A program made the translations under genes and the position numbers. From positions 558,001 to 622,000 of the forward strand of contig CAWKAN010000016.1 of the NCBI GenBank assembly GCA_963847615.1: a stretch of DNA of 64,000 nt, written 5' to 3'. The DNA comes from Palsa-883 sp963847615 (GTDB taxonomy: Bacteria > Pseudomonadota > Alphaproteobacteria > Acetobacterales > Acetobacteraceae). The first letter of the stretch is position 1, and the number at the start of each line of letters is the position of its first letter. The notes under the pieces were generated by a model that searched no databases, was not told the DNA's origin, and saw nothing but the letters and a program-made list of their open reading frames with translations. Shown here one piece after another: positions 58,996 through 64,000 of this stretch.

Positions 58996-59433
58996 CTATT
59001 GGTGACCTGGCCGTCGCATGGCGCACTCCGCGTTGGCGCCGGTGCCGGGTGCGTTCTCGAACGTGCAGCGCTCGGTCGGCGGGTTGCCACACTTGTGGGC
59101 CAGCTCGCGAAACCCGACGCATTTGCCGTCGGGCCCGCGATAGCCCGGGCCGCCCGCGCAGCCGCAGCCGTGACAGGGCGGACGTGGCGGACATCCCTCC
59201 GCCGCGGCCGGCATGGGCTGGGCGGTCATGACCAGGACGGCCAGCAGCGCCAGCAGCTGCCGGGCGCGTGCGGCGCCGCGCGCCGGCGACTGGCTCAGCC
59301 TGACCCCATGCAGGCGCGGCAGGGCCTCGCGCCATCCCGGCTCCGGACCCGATTGTTGAGCGGCGCGCGCGGGCAGTGGGCCTTCGGCGCGGTCGCCGGG
59401 CGCCGCCGTCACCGGCGGGTTCGATCCGACCAT
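58996..59433 (-). CDS. Secreted cysteine-rich small protein
   Basis: The mature part CPPRPPCHGCGCAGGPGYRGPDGKCVGFRELAHKCGNPPTERCTFENAPGTGANAECAM has nine cysteines and follows a hydrophobic segment (LLALLAVLVMTAQPMPAAAEG) ending in an Ala-rich cleavage site. An exported, disulfide-bonded protein is likely. The start is uncertain: the ATG at 59433 gives an unusually long 55-residue lead before the hydrophobic core. Similar small Cys-rich proteins occur in related genomes without known function. Confidence 0.6.
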   Translation of the reverse strand: MVGSNPPVTAAPGDRAEGPLPARAAQQSGPEPGWREALPRLHGVRLSQSPARGAARARQLLALLAVLVMTAQPMPAAAEGCPPRPPCHGCGCAGGPGYRGPDGKCVGFRELAHKCGNPPTERCTFENAPGTGANAECAMRRPGHQ

Positions 59434-59505
59434 GGTGGAAAGCGGCGGGAGAGCCGCCGATCCTGTCTCATACCAGGCGTCCGAATGATCAACTCTCCGG
59501 GCGTA

Positions 59506-59547
59506 GCCCCCTCGTCATGCCGGCCTTCGCCGGCATGACGAGGGGGC
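59506..59547. terminator. Perfect 19-bp hairpin within a larger inverted repeat
   Basis: GCCCCCTCGTCATGCCGGC pairs perfectly with its complement around CTTC. Weaker outer arms (ATACCAGGCGTCCGA at 59470-59484 and TCGGATGCCTGATAT at 59568-59582) enclose it. There is no T run, so it is either a GC-rich terminator between the two flanking genes or a dispersed palindrome related to those at 15.9 and 38.4 kb. Confidence 0.55.
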
Positions 59548-59741
59548 GCCGCCGATGGGTCAATCCTTCGGATGCCTGATATCATATCATCAAGACCCCC
59601 TGCCTGCTGACCGACCGGCTGGCGCCGGCCGTTGCTATCCGTCCTGGGCTGGCGCGCGGCCCCAGGCTGGCTTTCCCGGGCAACCGCGCGCGACATCAAG
59701 CACGCGAAATGATGGAAGAAGCGTCAATGCGGCGCCCGGTA

Positions 59742-60908
59742 TCAGAGCAGGGCCGCCACCGTCTCCGCCAGGACCGCATAATCCGCCCGCTCGTTGTAGG
59801 CGTGCGCCGAGATGCGCAGCCAGAGCGCGCCGTCCAGCGCGTGCAGCGGCGCGTCGGTGCGCGCCGCCAGCAGGCGTTGCCGCAGGCGCTGCGCCCAATC
59901 CGCGGTCGGCGGTGCCGGCGTGGGCAGGCGCACCACGCCCATCGCGCCGGCCAGGGCGCCGGTCGTTCCGACCTCGGTGCCCAGGCGATCGGCGATCAGT
60001 CGCGCCGCCTCCCCCGCCAGCGCAACGTTGCGCGCCCGCAGCGCGGCATCGCCAAGCCGGTGGTGAAAATCCAACGCCGTCGGAATCGCCAGCCAGGCGC
60101 TGGCATCCCGCGTCCCGGTCCAGTCGAACTCGGCGCGGAAACCCTGGCCGAAGCCGTGCGAGATGGTCAGCGGATGCAGCGCCGCCTGGCGCTGCGGCGC
60201 GGCCCACAGGAACGCGCTGCCCTTCGGCGCGCACAGCCATTTGTGGCAGTTGCCGACATACCAGTCGGCGCCGAGCGAGCCGAGGTCGAGCGTCACCTGG
60301 CCCGGCCCGTGCGCGCCGTCAACCAGCACCGGCACCGCCGCCGCGCGGCACGCCGCGATGATGTCCGCGAGCGGCAGCACCAACGCGCTGGCCGAGGTGA
60401 TGTGGTCGATCACCGCGAGGCGCGTGCGCGGGGTCAGCGCCGCGGCGACGGCGGCGACGATCGACGCGGCGTCGGGGCGGGGAAACGGGATCGCCGCCTC
60501 GGTCATCCGCGCGCCGGCCCGCTCGGTGACGAACCGCACCGCGTTGCGCACCGCGCCGTAGCCGTGGCTGAGCACCAGCACCTCGTCGCCCGGCGCCAGG
60601 TGCAACGATCGCAGCACGGTGTTGCAGCCGGTGGTGGCGTTGTCGAGGAAGCCGATGTCCTTGCCGTCGGCGCCGAGGAAGGCGCCGAGCCGCGCCGCCG
60701 CCGCGGCCAGTCCTGCCGGCAGCACCGCGTGCATGAAGCGCGTCGGCTGCGCCTCAAGCTGGCGCCGCCAATCCTGTTGCGCGGCCAGCACGACGCGCGG
60801 CGTGGCGCCGAAGGAGCCGTGATTGACGGTGAGCCAGCTCCAGTCCAGCGGCCATTCGTGGCGCACCGCGCGGCCGAGCAGCGGCGGCGGCGCGTTGGCC
60901 CCGCTCAT
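59742..60908 (-). CDS. Class V aminotransferase-fold protein, isopenicillin-N-epimerase type
   Basis: The 388-aa PLP enzyme starts WSWLTVNHGSFGATPRVVL, the family's opening. It carries FLDNATTGCNTVLRSL, RLAVIDHITSASALVLPLADI, VLVDGAHGPGQVTLDLGSLGADWYVGNCHKWLCAPKGSAFL (PLP Asp and Lys) and the C-terminal LRISAHAYNERADYAVLAE. Members act on amino-acid substrates, some as epimerases or desulfurases; substrate unknown. Complete and in one frame. Confidence 0.92.
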   Translation of the reverse strand: MSGANAPPPLLGRAVRHEWPLDWSWLTVNHGSFGATPRVVLAAQQDWRRQLEAQPTRFMHAVLPAGLAAAAARLGAFLGADGKDIGFLDNATTGCNTVLRSLHLAPGDEVLVLSHGYGAVRNAVRFVTERAGARMTEAAIPFPRPDAASIVAAVAAALTPRTRLAVIDHITSASALVLPLADIIAACRAAAVPVLVDGAHGPGQVTLDLGSLGADWYVGNCHKWLCAPKGSAFLWAAPQRQAALHPLTISHGFGQGFRAEFDWTGTRDASAWLAIPTALDFHHRLGDAALRARNVALAGEAARLIADRLGTEVGTTGALAGAMGVVRLPTPAPPTADWAQRLRQRLLAARTDAPLHALDGALWLRISAHAYNERADYAVLAETVAALL

Positions 60909-61092
60909 GCGGACGCCGGCGGGGGCGCGGCGTTCACCGCGTATCGCCGATCGCGGTCAGCGCGATCGCCCGCGTGTTGGCGGGACAAGATGCCGTATCG
61001 CCCATGCGCCGCTGCCCCTGTGGGTTGCCGACGGCGGAATTGTCGGCGACGCGAACTGTTGCGGACCCTATCCGATCAGGCAATGCGCCGCG

Positions 61093-61978
61093 TCACACCG
61101 GGCGCTCGCCCAGCACCGTCACGCGGTGGCCGGAGCGGGTGTGCGGCCAGTAGTCCCACATCGCGCGATGCTGCACGCAGCGATTGTCCCAGAACGCGAT
61201 CGAGTTCGCCTGCCAGCGGAACCGGCACTGGAACAGCGGATTCTCGGAATGCGTCCACAGATAGTTCAGGATTGCCGTGCTCTCGTCGCGCGGCACGCCG
61301 ACGATGCGCCGGGTGAAGCCGCGATTGACATACAGCGCCTGCTTGCCGGTGACGGGATGCGTGCGGATCACCGGATGTTCCGCCTTCGGATAGGTCGGCT
61401 TGTCTTGCACGCCGGCATAGGCGTAGGTGCCGCGGTAGTTTTCCTCGCCGTCATGGATCGCGGTCAGGCCTTCGAGATACGCCTTCATGCGGTCGGACAG
61501 CGCCTCGTACGCCGCGTACATGCTGGCGAACAGCGTGTCGCCGCCGCGCGGCGGGCATTGGCGGATGTACAGGATGCTGCCCATCGGCGGGATCGGGTCG
61601 CAGGAAACGTCGCTGTGCCAGCCTTCGCCGTTGGCGCGCGGGCTGTCCTTGTCGGCGCGGATGATCATCAGCTCCTTGTGGCCGGGGGCGGAGGGCGCGG
61701 CGGGATGGATGTGCAGCTCGCCGAATTTGCGGCCGAAATCCAGGTGCTGTTGTTCCGTCAGGTGCTGGTCGCGGAAGAAAATGACAGAATTCTCCGCCAG
61801 CGCGCGATGGATTTCGTCCAGCGTGCGGTTGCCGAGCGGCTTGCGACAGATCGACGCCGCCGATCTCGGCGCCGATGATCGGCGTCAGCTTGTCGAGCGT
61901 GATGGTGTCGTACGGCGCGCCGTCCTCGGCGCGATGGCGGTAGCGCGGGCCGTTGTTGCCGCGCATCGGGTCGGTCAT
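61093..61978 (-). CDS. TauD/TfdA-type Fe(II)/2-oxoglutarate dioxygenase, frame slips at about 61845
   Basis: Residues TITLDKLTPIIGAEIGGVDLS begin the TauD fold. After a one-base slip near 61845 the frame continues NRTLDEIHRALAENSVIFFRDQ, then GEGWHSDVSCDPIPPMGSILYI (HxD iron ligands), PVTGKQALYVNRGFT and SIAFWDNRCVQHRAMWDYWPHTRSGHRVTVLG (distal His and Arg). The restored product is about 294 aa. TauD enzymes hydroxylate taurine, phenoxyacetates or related compounds; substrate not predictable. Its start overlaps a short upstream ORF by ATGA. Confidence 0.88.
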
Positions 61979-62130
61979 GGGGTTCCCTCCAGAAAGGCGG
62001 CGATCGCCGGATCGGCCGCGAGTGCCGCGCGTTGTTCCGCGGTCGGTAGCTGTGGCTTGTCGCGCACCTGGTTGACCATGCAGAGTTAGGGCTTGCCCTG
62101 TTCGCGCAGCGCCGCCGCGTTCACCCTCAT
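61975..62130 (-). CDS. Short leader-like ORF with an in-frame stop, upstream of the dioxygenase
   Basis: From an ATG at 62130 the frame reads MRVNAAALREQGKP, meets TAA at 62086-62088, and resumes CMVNQVRDKPQLPTAEQRAALAADPAIAAFLEGTP, ending with a TGA that overlaps the dioxygenase ATG. The downstream piece alone (ATG at 62079, 34 codons) could be a coupled leader. If the TAA is an error it is a 51-residue protein. GGGGAGAT precedes the first ATG. Low confidence. Confidence 0.35.
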
Positions 62131-62191
62131 GGCTATCTCCCCTTGGCTTCCGCGTCGGCCCGCTCTGGCGGACCGGGGCGGGGCCCTCAAT

Positions 62192-63293
62192 TTACTCGTC
62201 CATCTCGATGTCAACAAACCGGTTGCGCTTCCCAGACTGAACAACCCGAACGATAACCGAACGGTTTACCATTGGTCCAATGACGTCATCCACCGCATCC
62301 TTGAGCCCCGTCACGCGGACCAGCTGCCCATCGGATGCGACTTCGAGCCAATCCCGATCCAGATGGAGTGCCCGCAGGACCCCGGAGATCGTCGTCTCTG
62401 CTGGCGACGGGGTTGGGGTAGGCCCAACCGGGCCTCGCAAGATACGGTTGATTTCCGCCCGGGTCTCCGGGACCAGAAGAACGCCTTTGGCCTCTCCCGC
62501 TGCCTTGATCTCTAACTGGCTGAATGTCTTTCCCGTAGGCGCTAGATTGCGGGCGAGCTTCAGGAATGTAGAGCGGTACTGCTTGTCCGGGACTTTGTCC
62601 GAGAGCGCGTCGTCGCCTTCGGCGGTCGCCCTGACGATGTCGAGAAAATGCGACACAATCTGCTGCGGCTCCACATCATCGCGAAAAAAGTCCGGCTGCG
62701 GCGGCGCCTGAATCGCAATCGAGAATTGGTAGCTTCCCGGTGCTTCCTGAAACAGCCACGGTCGGCAAGCTCTTTGTACTTCCAGAACCGGCCCGCCCTT
62801 CAGCCGGTGCGGCATGCCGCGGATGAACTCAACTGTGCGGTAGAAGATCGCCTGTAGGGTCTGCACCTTATCGACAATGAGGTCCAATGGTGCTCCGCCA
62901 ACAACGATGTCGCCGCCCTTGACGGAGACCACAACCTGGCCGGGCAGGAACGGAACACGGGCTGTTCGCTTGCTGCCTTCGGTCCAGATCGTCTGCAGCA
63001 AGGTCCGCAGATGCTCGGCCGCGAATGCCGGCATTGAGCCATTGAGCAGACGGAGGGCGAGTTGCTCTGCCCGCTCGTACTCTCCGGCCTTGAACCAGAG
63101 AGACACCGGTACTCACACCAACGATGCCCAGCGTTCTCTGTTTCGATGGGTCAATCTGCTGAAGGGCGCGTTCTTCCAGTTCTGCCGCCTCGCGATACCG
63201 TGGGACGGCCTGGTCCGGCGCGCCGTTCCGCGCGAACTCAGAAGCCTCAGAGGCGCTGGTCTCGCTCTGCCGATGTAGGTTGGCCCAACTCAT
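62192..63293 (-). CDS. TPR-like protein of unknown function, frame slips near 63106
   Basis: The start MSWANLHRQSETSASEASEFARNGAPDQAVPRYREAAELEERALQQ (a TPR-like helical pair) is in one frame. After a slip near 63106 the chain continues SLWFKAGEYERAEQLALRLLNGSMPAFAAEHLRTLLQ. The C-terminal two thirds is a mixed domain with GGPVLEVQRACRPWLFQE, a helical middle and a beta-rich end (DRDWLEVASDGQLVRVTGLKDAVDD). The restored product is about 366 aa. It overlaps the upstream 178-aa gene by ATGA. Lower GC than the core genome suggests transfer. Confidence 0.65.
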
Positions 63294-63826
63294 GTCACGT
63301 CGGCGACGGCCACGATCCGTTCCTTGAACCCGACAACCGCGGCAATGGCCGGCAGGTCGCTGTGGCCTCTTGCCGCCTGGTTGACCTTGCCCTTCAGGCG
63401 CTGGGTGATGGTGGCGGTGCTCCCCAGGTCGGTTCCCGACACTTCCAGCCGAAAACTGTCTTCCAGATCGCCACCGTCCCAACCCGCTGGGCCAACATAA
63501 TAGTCAGCCCCGGTCAGCGTTTGTGCCCGTGCGATGGCAACCAACCCCTTCTCCGCCTCTACGACAGCCAATGAGACGCCATACGCGCCCATTTCCGTCG
63601 CATCGATATCATTGGCCCAGGCGCGAATTGTGCGTGGATCGGGAACAGCCCAATCAACGGCCCGGACCGATTCGGTTTCTCCCCAACTGATAGCCACCTC
63701 CGAGGGTGGGGAGTGATGCCTGCTGAGGCACACCGCAGCCGCTTGGCAATAAAAGCTTGCAACCTCGGGCGTCAAACCGGGGTGTCGCTCGGAAAGATTC
63801 TGCAACACGAGGCTTTCCTGCGGCAT
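63290..63826 (-). CDS. Unknown 178-aa protein coupled to the TPR-like gene
   Basis: MPQESLVLQNLSERHPGLTPEVASFYCQAAAVCLSRHHSPPSEVAI is helical. EMGAYGVSLAVVEAEKGLVAIARAQTLTGADYYVGPAGW is a beta-rich stretch, and RLEVSGTDLGSTATITQRLKGKVNQAARGHSDLPAIAAVVGFKERIVAVADV closes the chain. AGAGGA lies 7 nt before the ATG. The stop overlaps the next gene's start, so the two proteins are probably made in equal amounts and interact. I do not recognise the family; the pairing resembles accessory modules of conflict systems, which is a guess. Confidence 0.65.
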   Translation of the reverse strand: MPQESLVLQNLSERHPGLTPEVASFYCQAAAVCLSRHHSPPSEVAISWGETESVRAVDWAVPDPRTIRAWANDIDATEMGAYGVSLAVVEAEKGLVAIARAQTLTGADYYVGPAGWDGGDLEDSFRLEVSGTDLGSTATITQRLKGKVNQAARGHSDLPAIAAVVGFKERIVAVADVT

Positions 63827-64000
63827 GCGGTATCCTCTATCGCTTGGTTAGTGACGAGTTCATCACGTGTGGTGTCACCTAGCAAGCTCGCTATTGGTCG
63901 CGAACCGCGCCTCCAAGTATCGCGCGCCGCTCGCGCGCGTCATCTCAGCGTGATACGGCCCGCGCTTGTGGGGATGCAGATTCCGCGGCAGGCATCCTCG
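63827..64000. other. Window-end spacer with a likely promoter for the two-gene module
   Basis: The sequence is moderately AT-rich with TGGTTAGTGACGAG and ATCACGTGTGGTGTCACC, suited to a promoter on the minus strand, but I cannot place boxes with confidence. No gene is seen before the window ends. Confidence 0.35.

Noticed and set aside
1..64000. CRISPR array
   Set aside because: No set of regularly spaced 25-40-bp repeats with unique spacers was seen. The repeats present are hairpins, minisatellites or coding repeats, and no cas gene is present.
1..64000. tRNA or rRNA genes
   Set aside because: Reading through the spacers I found no convincing cloverleaf or rRNA segment. A covariance-model scan would be decisive.

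Overview
The window is high-GC DNA (about 70% by eye, falling in a few islands) with the gene content of an alphaproteobacterium, most likely an Acetobacteraceae/Rhodospirillales member. Support comes from the COQ9-family gene beside a divergent rpsU, the CarD, MucR and Fur regulators, the alphaproteobacterial-type block nfu - tsaB - rimI - mucR - fur - olsB - lnt - XRE, and dispersed GC-rich palindromic repeats. The family assignment is inference.

Layout. 1-3.5 kb: stress and vitamin B6 genes (uspA, a kinase/ATPase gene, pdxH). 3.6-7.6 kb: a lower-GC island with a palindromic miniature element that truncates a tyrosine recombinase, a coupled XRE-DUF1488/PIN/recombinase operon with its own promoter, a decayed membrane protein and an ArdC remnant. 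8.1-12.7 kb: an HGGxSTGP gene pair, fabI and aroC. 12.7-15.7 kb: a three-gene cargo island bounded by an 88-bp direct repeat of the aroC 3' end, encoding a 563-aa kinase-like protein. 16-31 kb: mostly housekeeping and metabolism (lpxD, cspA, carD, a giant FAD oxidoreductase, a GlcD-type oxidase, VapBC, a GntR/MFS pair, a Tim44-like protein, pmbA). 31-41 kb: a second VapBC-like pair, a truncated IS110 transposase, an aminotransferase/LLM-oxidoreductase pair, an orphan HigA, a GxxExxY remnant, a fibronectin-III repeat protein and an Nfu scaffold gene.

41.26-45.54 kb is a 4283-bp transposon: an IS1-like transposase, ends opening GGT, an exact 9-bp target duplication and about seven passenger genes including a HigB/HigA-ImmA toxin-antitoxin pair. 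It sits inside a copy of the dispersed hairpin repeat. 45.9-54.4 kb returns to core genes (nitroreductase, tsaB, rimI, tusA, mucR, fur, olsB, lnt, XRE, DUF2244, a MocR regulator). The 5' end and upstream region of the MocR gene are then present three times in tandem (54.3-56.2 kb), and two of the copies carry a 183-bp palindromic insertion. 56.2-61 kb holds rpsU and, divergently, def - COQ9 - transglutaminase, then a class V aminotransferase. The end holds a TauD-type dioxygenase and a low-GC two-gene module of unknown function.

Caution on sequence quality. About a dozen genes, including fabI, carD and def, are broken by single-base gains or losses, many of them in short homopolymers. This pattern looks more like base-calling error than gene decay. 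For these genes I give the restored extent and the place where the frame slips.
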